DNA from: Korobacter sp963703075
Lineage (GTDB): Bacteria; Acidobacteriota; Terriglobia; Terriglobales; Acidobacteriaceae
Length of the DNA stretch: 64,000 nt
Direction: 5' to 3'
Assembly: GCA_963703075.1 (NCBI GenBank)
Contig: OY969786.1
Span: forward strand, 4,526,001 to 4,590,000
Every line of letters begins with the position of its first letter. Position 1 is the first letter of the stretch. Positions 8,333 to 16,874 of this stretch are shown in pieces. The translations under genes were made by a program, and so were the position numbers. Below the pieces are notes generated by a model, which was given only the letters and a program-made list of their open reading frames with translations, did not search any database and was not told the origin of the DNA.

Positions 8333-9463
8333 TCATTGCGCGGATGCCTTGGCAGGTATATAGCTGTCCCCAATGCTCAACTTTGCGCGAATCACTCTGC
8401 CCTTCGAGTCGACAATCTTTAAGGGTCCACCCGTTCTTGGATCGACAAGATCGACACGAAGCGTGCGGGGAGAACTGATTTCGGCGTTGTTCGACGACCG
8501 ATAGCGAATCACGTAGCGTATTTTCAGGTTCTCGATCAGATCGTCGTAGATAGAAGACACGTTCAACGAGCTGGTTGGCGAATAGAATCGCCCCCCGGAC
8601 GCCTGGGCTAGTGTCTGGAGCACCTTTTCCGGTTGGTTCCAATCGAAGTGGGCGAACGAAGGAGGGCCTGTTTCAATGTCCACCAACTCACGGATCGTCG
8701 GAATCATACTGATGACATAGATGGGTGCGTCAGAGTGTCCGGCGGCGTCAACGGCGTCGTTGTCAGTGGCCTTGCTGAAAGTATCCACCCCGGATGAGAT
8801 CAGCAGGATTGCCTTTCGTCCCCGAACTCCCACCATTTGGGGCACCATGTAACTCACGGCGTCGTACAGGTTGGTTTCAGAAAGCGCTGGCGGTCCCGTG
8901 AGAAAGAGCAGCGTATTAAGGGCATCTCCTTTGGTGGTGAAGTTCGTAAGTTTCTCAACTTTATCGCTGTATCTCCAAATTCCTACCTTGTCCTGATTTG
9001 TCAGAACCTCTAGAAACTGACGGCCGGCGCGCGTGATCTCCGGGGCGGCAAGGCGACCTAACCCCGGAGTACGGCCACCATATTCCAGTAACTCCGCGAC
9101 AGTTGCGGGCGCGTGCTCGACTTCCACGTGATCCAGCCTTTGCCGGATGCCATTTTCGTAAACCACAAAACTGTTCGGACGAATGCTTGGAATGAAATAC
9201 CCGTTCGGATCCTGGACCTGAAATTTTAGAGTGACCATGTTCGTGATGGGATCGAAATAGATTTCAGACTTCTGTTTGCCTTGCGTTCCCTCGAACAGCG
9301 AATCCGACGGCCGAGCTGGGATCCTTGTTGTTGAGCCAGACGTCTGCTGAGCGCCCTGAGCTCCAGTCGACTGCTGCCCGATCGCGAATGCAGAGCACAA
9401 GAAGCCAATGGTCAGCAAGGGTGCAAGTCGCCTGTGGCTCTCCCGTTCCATCCATTCGGTCAT
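8333..9463 (-). CDS. Secreted VWFA-related domain protein
   Basis: This exported protein of about 376 residues has a signal peptide (LAPLLTIGFLCSAFAIGQQ) and a Gln/Ser/Thr-rich linker. The beta-rich entry to a VWA-like domain follows (VTLKFQVQDPNGYFIPSIRP, FVVYENGIRQRL), then the core with GRKAILLISSGVDTFSKAT. Where a canonical metal-binding DxSxS would follow the HAPATVA strand, this protein reads LLEYGGRTPGL, so the metal site looks degenerate. VWFA-related proteins of this layout are frequent in Acidobacteria; the function is unknown. Candidate starts are 9514, 9463 and 9451; none has a strong ribosome site, and 9463 is a compromise. Confidence 0.75.
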   Translation of the reverse strand: MTEWMERESHRRLAPLLTIGFLCSAFAIGQQSTGAQGAQQTSGSTTRIPARPSDSLFEGTQGKQKSEIYFDPITNMVTLKFQVQDPNGYFIPSIRPNSFVVYENGIRQRLDHVEVEHAPATVAELLEYGGRTPGLGRLAAPEITRAGRQFLEVLTNQDKVGIWRYSDKVEKLTNFTTKGDALNTLLFLTGPPALSETNLYDAVSYMVPQMVGVRGRKAILLISSGVDTFSKATDNDAVDAAGHSDAPIYVISMIPTIRELVDIETGPPSFAHFDWNQPEKVLQTLAQASGGRFYSPTSSLNVSSIYDDLIENLKIRYVIRYRSSNNAEISSPRTLRVDLVDPRTGGPLKIVDSKGRVIRAKLSIGDSYIPAKASAQ

Positions 9464-9762
9464 GTCAGAGGGCCTTTTCCAGGAATGCCGACGCGACCCG
9501 CCGAGCGCAGTCATCGGTGGAATTCAACGCGCGAAAAAGCGCGCATCCTGTCTCTTGGCCTGCATTTCTCTTCCATTCGACAGCGCATGCGAACAAAAAC
9601 AGAGGATCGAACTTACGCCTGGAAACGTCAGCCAGCCTTTCGGTGTCCCCGCTTGCGAGAAAATCTCGGCGACGAGCATTGACGGCGATTTGCGCACGCA
9701 TCGGCATTGGCAATGTCCCTTTTTCGTGCAAGCAGTCGTTGATAGGAGGCAAGAGCCTAGAT

Positions 9763-10284
9763 TTACCTAGAGGCAGGCGGAAAATGTTCAAACATTTTGT
9801 CTACTGCTTTTTGAAGCTTCTTCGTGTCCTTCTCAGGCTTGTCCGAGAGGACGTCACTGGAAGAACCGCGCCAGACCAACTTCTTCGTGTTGGTGTCGAA
9901 CATGTCAATCACCAGCGTACCTACCGTGTACTGGTCGACCGTAGTTGTGGCCTCGCCGAAGCCTCCCCACATCCAACCATCGAAGCCGTCGTAAAAAGTG
10001 CGCAGCGTCGGCCTGTTCTTGGTGATGCCAATGGCGACGATGCTTATGTCTGCGCCGGAGGGAACCTGCGTCCAGCCGTGTTTTGCCAAAACCGCGTCCA
10101 CCGCTTCTTTTACGCGATCGTTCCATAGCGGATCGGGAGTCTCTACTTTGGCCCAGGTATAGGTTTTGTAGTGGGCGAAGTCGACGTGATGGTCGTAATC
10201 GGTCTTGATGTCGAGCGCGAACGCCGTGATGCAGAGCACACTCACGATGGTAAGGATGGTCGGAACACGAATGTAAGGCTTCAT
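9763..10284 (-). CDS. DUF4136-domain exported protein
   Basis: This 173-residue protein has a signal peptide (ILTIVSVLCITAFALD). The mature part has the DUF4136 layout: DYDHHVDFAHYKTYTWAK, an amphipathic helix (RVKEAVDAVLAKHGWTQV), ISIVAIGITKN, then an aromatic/Gly loop (DGFDGWMWGGFGEATT) and GTLVIDMFDTNTKKLVWRG. Family members are often lipoproteins of unknown role; here no lipobox Cys is seen at the cleavage site. AGGA precedes ATG 10284. It is monocistronic. Confidence 0.85.
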   Translation of the reverse strand: MKPYIRVPTILTIVSVLCITAFALDIKTDYDHHVDFAHYKTYTWAKVETPDPLWNDRVKEAVDAVLAKHGWTQVPSGADISIVAIGITKNRPTLRTFYDGFDGWMWGGFGEATTTVDQYTVGTLVIDMFDTNTKKLVWRGSSSDVLSDKPEKDTKKLQKAVDKMFEHFPPASR

Positions 10285-10502
10285 TGAAATCCTCGCTTGC
10301 GGCCGCGCCGGTATCGCCAGCGGCGTCCGAGAGCGATCCTAATCGCTGCGCCTCGTAAAACAATTGTGCTTGGGCAGGAATCCAGCATATGCAAGGATGC
10401 ATATTCTTAGTTTGAATTGAGGGGGAAGATAAAGATCAGACACTTGCGCTAGCGTGAGGCTCCCAATCGTCAAACCATATTTCAGGATCGAACCATAACC
10501 GC

Positions 10503-12881
10503 TTATTTCGTTTGCGATCCGGACTCCAGCTGCGATTGCAACTGATCGTAGAGTACCGATTCGTGCGCGGCAGCGGCGGGGCGAGCGCATTTCTCGTACG
10601 CAACACGCAATTGATAATGAACATAGGGCGCCTGAGGATTGAGTTGTTCGGCAGCTTCGAGATGAGGGACGGCTTCGTCCACTTCGTCGCGGTCCAGGAA
10701 GAGTTTGCCCGTCTCATAGCGCTCGGTCGCATAATCGGCATCGAGGGCGAGTACCTTCTGAAAGAGAACGGCAGCCTCACGCTTCTTGCCTTGCTGGAAG
10801 TAGACAAACCCGAGGCCGAAGGTCGCGTCGGGATCCGACGACGACAGAGCGAGTTCGGCCTCGAACTCTGCGGCCGCCTCGGACCAATGATGCCATCTTG
10901 AGTAAGCCAATCCGGCAGAGGAGTGGACCTTCAGCAGCGATGGATTAGATAGCAGGGCCCGGTGAAGGGCTTCCACCGCGCGAGGATAATCACCGATCCG
11001 CGTCCAGAGCTGGCCGATGAGAAGAAGCCTGTCAGGCGCAGGATTTGCCTGTTCGAATTGCTGCAATACCTCGGAGGCTTTCTTTTGATTACCTATATGC
11101 GCGAGAGAGGCGGCCCAAGCGTATCCGACGCTTGGGTCCTGCATGCCGCGGACGTCGAGCGGTTGAAAGGTCTCAGCCGTCTCGGCAAAGTTCTCGTTCG
11201 CAAAGTATGCCATGCCAAGCATGGCGCGCACGGGTGCATCCTCTGGGTTTTCACCCAACGCGCGAGAAAGTCCATCGATGGCCGCGGGAAAATTATTTTG
11301 CCGGAAAGCGCAGAGGCCGAGATTCTTGGCGAGGCCCGACATATTCGGATTCCAATGTTGTGCGTTTTCGAAATCAGTGTAGGCAATCCAGTACTGCCCT
11401 CGTAGTGCCTCGGAAGTTGCGAGGTCATTGAAGCTCTCGGCAAGGATCAACTGTAAACGCTGCTCTTGCGTTTCCACGGCGTTGCGCTCTTCCGGACTCA
11501 GCGGCGCGGGAAGTACCTCGGGTTCTTTTAGCGACTCGTAGGGGCGTTCGTCGGCCGGGTTGACCGGAATCACTTCGTCTTCTGCCTCCGAGTCGATGGG
11601 GACGATGGTGGCATCGTCCGCTGAAAGCGGGGCAGCACGCGTGAGACGCTGGCGGCCGGCCGTCGCGTTGGAGATCGGCAAGTTGCGCGCCTTGGCGAGA
11701 AAAGTCTCGGCCTCTTCCTTGCGCGAGGTGGCAACAATCTGCGCAAGGTCTACGTACGCGCGCCGGATCTGGCAATTGGACCTGGCCTCGTCATTGCCGG
11801 TAAGCTCGACTGCTTTACGAAGAGCCTGCTCGGCACGCTGCTTGTCGCCGCGGGCGTACGCGTTCAATCCAATGTAGAGCCAAGGTTCGGGTACTGCAGG
11901 ACTGGCCTCTGCCGCGGCGGAAAGATATCTGTCTGCGGCCTCGAACTGATGCTGTTCTGAGGCGATCACGCCGAGCAGGTAGTTAGCCAGGAAGTCCGCC
12001 GGGTGGTTCTCAATTTCCTTTAGAAGCTCGGACTTCACATCAGGATTCGGTTTCCATTGATTCATTTCAAGACGGGCCAGGGCTAGAAATGCATAGGCAT
12101 GAGGTGTCTTGGAATCGAGCTGAACGGCGCGCTGTAATTCAGGAATTGCAGCCTGGAAGTCCTGGACGTCGGTGTAGAGACGGCCGAAGAGCAGATGGAT
12201 GGAAGCGCTATCGCCGCCGGTCGCAATCATTCGTCTGAACAGCGCGGACGTCCGTTCGTGGTCAACAGGATCATCGCTCGCGAGAAGGCATTCGGCGAGA
12301 AAGTACATGGATTCGATGTCCGGCTTGCTCTTCACCGCCTGCGAGAGGGCTTCGGTCGCGCGGCGATATTGTCGTTCGCGCATGAGCGCCAATCCAAGGA
12401 CCGAGTTGGCACGGAAGTCTTCGGGTGCGATCGCAAGAAACTGCTTAGATTCGGCGATGGCGCGGTCGAGCTGATTGGAATCAAGATCCGAGATCGCGAG
12501 ATCCACCCGCGTATCAGCGACATTGTCAAGATCCAGTGAGTTTCGATAGAGCTCGATGGATTGGGGATAGGAAAATTCCGCGAGTTTGAGCTCCCCCAAT
12601 TCGCGCAGGGCCAGAGCCGCAAGGTGACGACTGGCTTCACCGATCGCTTCGGGGTTACCGATACTTCGCGCCGCGCTCGCGTCTTCTATACGGCGTGCGA
12701 GTTCCGACTCCGCAGGAGGTTCATAGCTCGGGTTCGCGGCGTCGGTCACGGGAGGCGCGCTTTGGGCGCGCATGTACACCGCATAGTGCACGAGGAACAA
12801 ACCTGCTAACAACAAGGTTATGACGAGGCTGCGCGCTTCGACGAATAGCGAAGATCGGAGGAGAATTCGCAAGCGGCGCAC
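10503..12881 (-). CDS. Large TPR-repeat protein with N-terminal membrane anchor
   Basis: This is a 792-residue protein. A hydrophobic N-terminal segment (LVITLLLAGLFLVHYAVYM) acts as an uncleaved anchor or signal. The rest is a long superhelix of tetratricopeptide repeats, for example DFRANSVLGLALMRERQYRR, HAYAFLALARLEMNQWKP, PWLYIGLNAYARGDKQRAEQ and DATFGLGFVYFQQGKKREAA. An acidic Pro/Glu-rich hinge divides the repeats at about residues 415-465. TPR arrays serve as protein-interaction scaffolds. The gene is divergent from a multiheme cytochrome c (13203), a pairing that hints at an extracytoplasmic redox complex, but partner binding is inference only. Confidence 0.85.
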   Translation of the reverse strand: MRRLRILLRSSLFVEARSLVITLLLAGLFLVHYAVYMRAQSAPPVTDAANPSYEPPAESELARRIEDASAARSIGNPEAIGEASRHLAALALRELGELKLAEFSYPQSIELYRNSLDLDNVADTRVDLAISDLDSNQLDRAIAESKQFLAIAPEDFRANSVLGLALMRERQYRRATEALSQAVKSKPDIESMYFLAECLLASDDPVDHERTSALFRRMIATGGDSASIHLLFGRLYTDVQDFQAAIPELQRAVQLDSKTPHAYAFLALARLEMNQWKPNPDVKSELLKEIENHPADFLANYLLGVIASEQHQFEAADRYLSAAAEASPAVPEPWLYIGLNAYARGDKQRAEQALRKAVELTGNDEARSNCQIRRAYVDLAQIVATSRKEEAETFLAKARNLPISNATAGRQRLTRAAPLSADDATIVPIDSEAEDEVIPVNPADERPYESLKEPEVLPAPLSPEERNAVETQEQRLQLILAESFNDLATSEALRGQYWIAYTDFENAQHWNPNMSGLAKNLGLCAFRQNNFPAAIDGLSRALGENPEDAPVRAMLGMAYFANENFAETAETFQPLDVRGMQDPSVGYAWAASLAHIGNQKKASEVLQQFEQANPAPDRLLLIGQLWTRIGDYPRAVEALHRALLSNPSLLKVHSSAGLAYSRWHHWSEAAAEFEAELALSSSDPDATFGLGFVYFQQGKKREAAVLFQKVLALDADYATERYETGKLFLDRDEVDEAVPHLEAAEQLNPQAPYVHYQLRVAYEKCARPAAAAHESVLYDQLQSQLESGSQTK

Positions 12882-13202
12882 AGCGACGCCAGCATACCGA
12901 GCGCACGGTTACGGATTCAACAATTGGTACTACAAATTACGAGACTTTACCCAACCTCACAATACGACGTCATTCTCCATGCCATACTGCGGCCAAGTCG
13001 CAGTGTCCCTTACGCCGCCTTTAATACATGCCGCTCTGGTCGTGTTGATTGGGTTTACACGCAGTGACATCAGGACGCGGCGACGAACGAGTTTTTGATC
13101 GCTTAAGACATCCACCTCCACAGGGAGCTCGCGAATTGGATTCACTCATCTCGGTGGAGATCCGCCGCGACAGTACGAGTTCTCTCTCACGCGGGGCAGC
13201 TG
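12882..13202. other. Divergent intergenic region between TPR gene and cytochrome gene
   Basis: This 321-bp stretch has no convincing coding sequence on either strand. It must hold the promoters of both divergent genes. I see no strong sigma-70 pair or operator palindrome that I would place with confidence. Confidence 0.5.
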
Positions 13203-14387
13203 ATGTGGTTTCCTGAGTGGGTTTCGCAGTTAGATCGACAGACGTGTGGGCCATGGCGGCGGGTGGCTTTTCTCCTCGTGATAATCGGCTGCCCGGCATT
13301 TGCCCAGATGTCCACGTCGGATCATCTGCAAAGCGAAGTATTCTGGCCAACCAAAAACGATACCTCACAAGGCGACGTCTCGAGTTCCCGGGTGTGCGCT
13401 TCCTGCCATGCGGACAAAGTCGCGTCGCAGGAAACCACGGCGATGGCGCATACAGCGGTGCGCGCCCCAGATTCGGAGATTCTTGGGGAACATGCAAAGT
13501 TCGACTTTTCGATCGGCAAATACCTCTACGTGATCGCAAGCGAAGGCAACGAACGTACGTATCGCGTTTCGGATGGAACGCGAACCCTTTCCGCGAAGCT
13601 CACGTGGGCATTCGGGACCGGCCGCGTCGGCCAGTCTTATCTCTTCAAGAAGGAAGACGGCAATTTCTACGAAGCACGTGTCACGTACTTCGGCGCCCTA
13701 AAAAATCTTCATTTCACTCCTTCGCGCGCGCTGACGTCGCCTGAAGATCTGGAGCTAGCCATGGACCGGCCGGTCGAGCTGTCTGAAGTCAAGCATTGCT
13801 TCGCGTGTCATACGACGGGATCGACGTTCGGCGGCGAATTCCAAGAACAGACACTCACGCCAGGCATTCACTGTGAGGCTTGTCACGGGACGGGCGCAAA
13901 GCATGTGGCAGCGGCGAACGTGGCGAGCATAGCGGGCATTCCAGAAGAGGCACAGGGGACGATTTTTAATGCTGCGCGACTTAGCCCAGTAAGCTCCGTC
14001 GATTTCTGCGGAGCCTGTCACGGGGCCTTTTGGGATGTGAAACTCACGGGCGCGAAGGGAGTGTCGACCGCAAAGTCGCAACCGTTTAGGTTAGAAGAGA
14101 GCAAATGCTGGGGAAAAGCAGGAGACGCCCGACTTACGTGCATCAGTTGCCACGATCCGCACAAACCGCTACAAACCGAATTGAAGGAATACGACCAAGC
14201 TTGTTTCAAGTGCCATGTTAACGCCGGCGAGAAACCCAGAGCAACGCTGCCGGGCCATGCATGCCCGGTAGGAACATCCGGCTGCGCTTCATGCCATATG
14301 CCAAAAGTGGAAATCCCCGAAATGCACTATGCGTTCACGGACCATCGTATCCGTATCGTGCCTCCGGGATCATCGTACCCGGATTAA
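13203..14387 (+). CDS. Exported multiheme cytochrome c (seven CxxCH)
   Basis: This 394-residue protein starts with an N-terminal region containing a signal-like hydrophobic stretch (RVAFLLVIIGCPAFAQM). Seven heme c attachment motifs follow in order: CASCH, CFACH, CEACH, CGACH, CISCH, CFKCH, CASCH. The CASCHADK start, the MAHTAVRAPDSEIL segment and the late CxxCHMPK resemble cytochrome c554/NrfB-like multiheme families used for periplasmic electron transfer. No enzyme-specific active-site motif (such as CxxCK) is visible, so its electron acceptor cannot be named. The gene is divergent from the TPR gene upstream. Confidence 0.88.
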   Translation: MWFPEWVSQLDRQTCGPWRRVAFLLVIIGCPAFAQMSTSDHLQSEVFWPTKNDTSQGDVSSSRVCASCHADKVASQETTAMAHTAVRAPDSEILGEHAKFDFSIGKYLYVIASEGNERTYRVSDGTRTLSAKLTWAFGTGRVGQSYLFKKEDGNFYEARVTYFGALKNLHFTPSRALTSPEDLELAMDRPVELSEVKHCFACHTTGSTFGGEFQEQTLTPGIHCEACHGTGAKHVAAANVASIAGIPEEAQGTIFNAARLSPVSSVDFCGACHGAFWDVKLTGAKGVSTAKSQPFRLEESKCWGKAGDARLTCISCHDPHKPLQTELKEYDQACFKCHVNAGEKPRATLPGHACPVGTSGCASCHMPKVEIPEMHYAFTDHRIRIVPPGSSYPD

Positions 14388-14517
14388 TATCCGCTTCATT
14401 TTGCGAAAGGTAGCGACCTACGCCGCGAGTTGGAGAGAGGGGTAGTCGTCGGTAAAAGGCGGCCGGCGGAGATGGTTTCTCTCTGGTTAGGTGGGTCGAG
14501 GGCGATGGCTTTTCCTG

Positions 14518-15420
14518 CTAAGCGTTCGGTTTATGCCTTCTGATAAACCCCGTGAAGACGCGCCGGCCGCCCCTCAGAAATTCGCCGAACGCGAAAAGAA
14601 GAGGAACTTCCGTTCCGTCCTTGTGGAGACCCGGCAGGGCGATGTTGTTCCAATCAAGATGTTTTTTGCCGGTTAAAAGGTACTGGCTCGTACCTTTGCG
14701 ATGAAGTTCGTGAAACCTCTCTGGCATGATCATCGTGAGGCTCTGTCCGATGAGTTCCTCGGGTTGGTATCCCAGCAAATCATCCATCGCCGTATTCGCG
14801 AATAGAATCTTGCTATGCTCATCGATCGTAACAACCGCATCTCTGGAGGCATCTGCAATTAGCTGGAACTGCCCCTCGGCGCCCGCCAGGCTGGCCGTCA
14901 TATTGAAGTGGTCCAGGAATAAACCGATCTGCGCCCCGAGTGCTCGGAAGAACTCCATCAGCCCATGATCGGGCTCATGTTCTTCCTCAGAAAAGACCTC
15001 AATTACCGCGAGCATGGCCTTCGCCTGGAGAGCCGGAAATCCGATGCCCGTCTTGAGGCCGACAGCTTTTGCCACGGACGCGCGCGGGAAGTTTGCTGCA
15101 GTCTGGACGTTCGGAATCCAAACGACGTCGCGGGTCTCCCAAACTTTACCCGGTATGCCTTCCCCAATCCCAAACATCCGCGATTTGGAAATAGCCGCAA
15201 ACCCTTTAGCCAATTCTGAGTCCGGCCATGTTCCTGCGCAACGAATCGCAGGCTCCAAACTATCCAGCACCCAGAAGTCTGAGTACGCTGCTTCGAGGCG
15301 TGTACCCAGCAAGTGCAGAATCCTCGCCGCGGCCTGGTGTGCGTCTCGGGACTCAGAAAGTATTTTGGTGGTGATGTAACTGATCTCCCAACGTTCGAGA
15401 GGGGTAAGGTTCGTGCGCAC
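14518..15420 (-). CDS. GAF-PAS sensory protein without output domain
   Basis: This is a 300-residue soluble protein. Residues ~20-165 are GAF-like (ILSESRDAHQAAARILHLLG, GEGIPGKVWETRDVVWIPNV, KTGIGFPALQAKAMLAVIEV). Residues ~178-295 are a PAS domain (FQLIADASRDAVVTIDEHSK, ANTAMDDLLGYQPEELIGQS, LHKDGTEVPLLFAF). The protein stops directly after PAS with no kinase, cyclase or GGDEF domain, so it either acts through a partner or is a truncated kinase. No histidine-kinase remnant was found immediately downstream (14388-14517). It stands alone on the minus strand. Confidence 0.85.
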   Translation of the reverse strand: MRTNLTPLERWEISYITTKILSESRDAHQAAARILHLLGTRLEAAYSDFWVLDSLEPAIRCAGTWPDSELAKGFAAISKSRMFGIGEGIPGKVWETRDVVWIPNVQTAANFPRASVAKAVGLKTGIGFPALQAKAMLAVIEVFSEEEHEPDHGLMEFFRALGAQIGLFLDHFNMTASLAGAEGQFQLIADASRDAVVTIDEHSKILFANTAMDDLLGYQPEELIGQSLTMIMPERFHELHRKGTSQYLLTGKKHLDWNNIALPGLHKDGTEVPLLFAFGEFLRGGRRVFTGFIRRHKPNA

Positions 15421-15730
15421 TGTGGCATTCTACCGATAAACGAACATCGGCGCGCTGCGAGGTTCGATTCGAATCCCACGTTAGCGAAATCCGGTATTAG
15501 GCATTTTTTAAACGCCAAAGCCTCGCGCGGCGGGACTGGACGTTTGCGGACGTCGTTCGGGACTGCCTCACACCCACGAATCAAACTCGGCATCGAATCG
15601 TAACTGTGAAAGACGAGGATGTTCTCTCAGAAATGAGAATTTTTTCTCGGTTACTGTCGAAATCGACTTTCGCCATTCGTACATAGAGTGACGGCCCAGT
15701 AAAAACGCGCGGCCACGAAAGAGGTGAACG
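15421..15730. other. Intergenic region, nothing recognised
   Basis: These 310 bp between the divergent GAF-PAS gene and the CPFCW small protein hold no recognisable gene, repeat or terminator. They should contain both promoters. Confidence 0.4.
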
Positions 15731-15931
15731 ATGTGTCCATTTTGTTGGGCAACCATGGGACTCGTCGTTGCCGGAGCGGTCTCTACCGGGGCACTGGCGA
15801 CGTTGGCTGTGAAAGTGTCTCGCAAGAAGGATGCAGCAGAAACAATTCCAGGCCGAAATGAACGCAGCCCTGTGAGCGCGCCCCATCGATCCCGAGAAGG
15901 TTGGTTAGCGGATTTGAGAAAGCGAGCCTGA
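15731..15931 (+). CDS. Small single-TM protein with CPFCW motif
   Basis: This 66-residue protein begins MCPFCWATMGLVVAGAVSTG and continues with a Gly/Ala-rich hydrophobic helix, ending in a basic cytoplasmic tail (KVSRKKDAAE...). The N-terminal CxxC could bind metal or be redox active; no function is known to me. GAGGTG lies six bases before the ATG, which supports it as a real gene. It precedes the DUF899 gene by 39 bp and may be co-transcribed with it. Confidence 0.6.
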   Translation: MCPFCWATMGLVVAGAVSTGALATLAVKVSRKKDAAETIPGRNERSPVSAPHRSREGWLADLRKRA

Positions 15932-15970
15932 GGAATCTGACGGTGTGTATTCAGAGACGAAGGAGGAAAG

Positions 15971-16774
15971 ATGGCGACTAGTAAAGAAAGAAACAAAGAA
16001 GACGGAAGAACAGAAGTCGAGATGAAAATGCCCTCGATCGTGTCGCGGCAGGAATGGGAGACTGCGCAACAGAAGATGCTGGTGAAAGAAAAGGCCTTCA
16101 CGCACTCCCGCGACGCACTGGCCGCAGAACGTCGACGGATGCCTTGGATGGCGGTAGAGAAGAAGTACGAGTTCGAAGGACCCAAGGGCAAGGTAAGTCT
16201 GCTGGATTTGTTCGAGGGCCGCCCGCAGTTGATTCTCTATCGCGCCTTCTTCGAGCCCGGTGTGTTTGGTTGGCCCGAGCACGCCTGCCGCGGCTGCTCC
16301 TTCGGCGCGGATCAGGTCTCCCACCTTGCGCATCTGAACGCACGAGACACGACTCTCGCGTATGCCTCGCGTGCACCGCAGGCGGACATCGCGCGCCTGA
16401 AAGCGCGGATGGAGTGGGAGATGCCGTGGTACACCATCACCGACAGCTTCGATGTGGATTTCGGTGTCGATCAGTGGCACGGCCATAACGTGTTTTTCCG
16501 CGATGGCGACAAGGTGTACCGCACTTACTTCATAAACGGCCGCGGCGACGAGGCTATGGGCACGACCTGGAGCTACCTCGACATCACGCCGCTCGGCCGC
16601 CAGGAGACTTGGGAGGATTCGCCAGACGGCTACCCTCAGTCCGAGCCTTACAAGTGGTGGAATTGGCACGACAACTACGGTGCCGAGGCTTCTCCCAACC
16701 CAAAGTGGGTCGACATCATTACCGATCCTGCGGCGGCCGAACGCAAGCGCAACGCAGAGGAGAAAGCCAGCTGA
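15971..16774 (+). CDS. DUF899 family thioredoxin-like protein
   Basis: This 267-residue protein matches the DUF899 family: IVSRQEWETAQQKMLVKEKA, LAAERRRMPWMAVEKKYEF, LLDLFEGRPQLILYRAFFEP, a CRGCSF motif where thioredoxins have their active-site cysteines, and a C-terminal DITPLGRQETWEDSPDGYPQ with WWNWHDNYG. The family is predicted to have a thioredoxin fold; the reaction is not established. The ATG at 15971 has AGGAGGAAAG upstream. Neighbours give little further hint. Confidence 0.88.
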   Translation: MATSKERNKEDGRTEVEMKMPSIVSRQEWETAQQKMLVKEKAFTHSRDALAAERRRMPWMAVEKKYEFEGPKGKVSLLDLFEGRPQLILYRAFFEPGVFGWPEHACRGCSFGADQVSHLAHLNARDTTLAYASRAPQADIARLKARMEWEMPWYTITDSFDVDFGVDQWHGHNVFFRDGDKVYRTYFINGRGDEAMGTTWSYLDITPLGRQETWEDSPDGYPQSEPYKWWNWHDNYGAEASPNPKWVDIITDPAAAERKRNAEEKAS

Positions 16775-16874
16775 GAAAGCGCGATCACTTCGTTGCCTTG
16801 GGGTGGGCGACGCTCAAAACCGACGATGGACGCTGGTTTCAGCTCAAGCTGCTTCTCAGGTTCTGTGACAAAAT

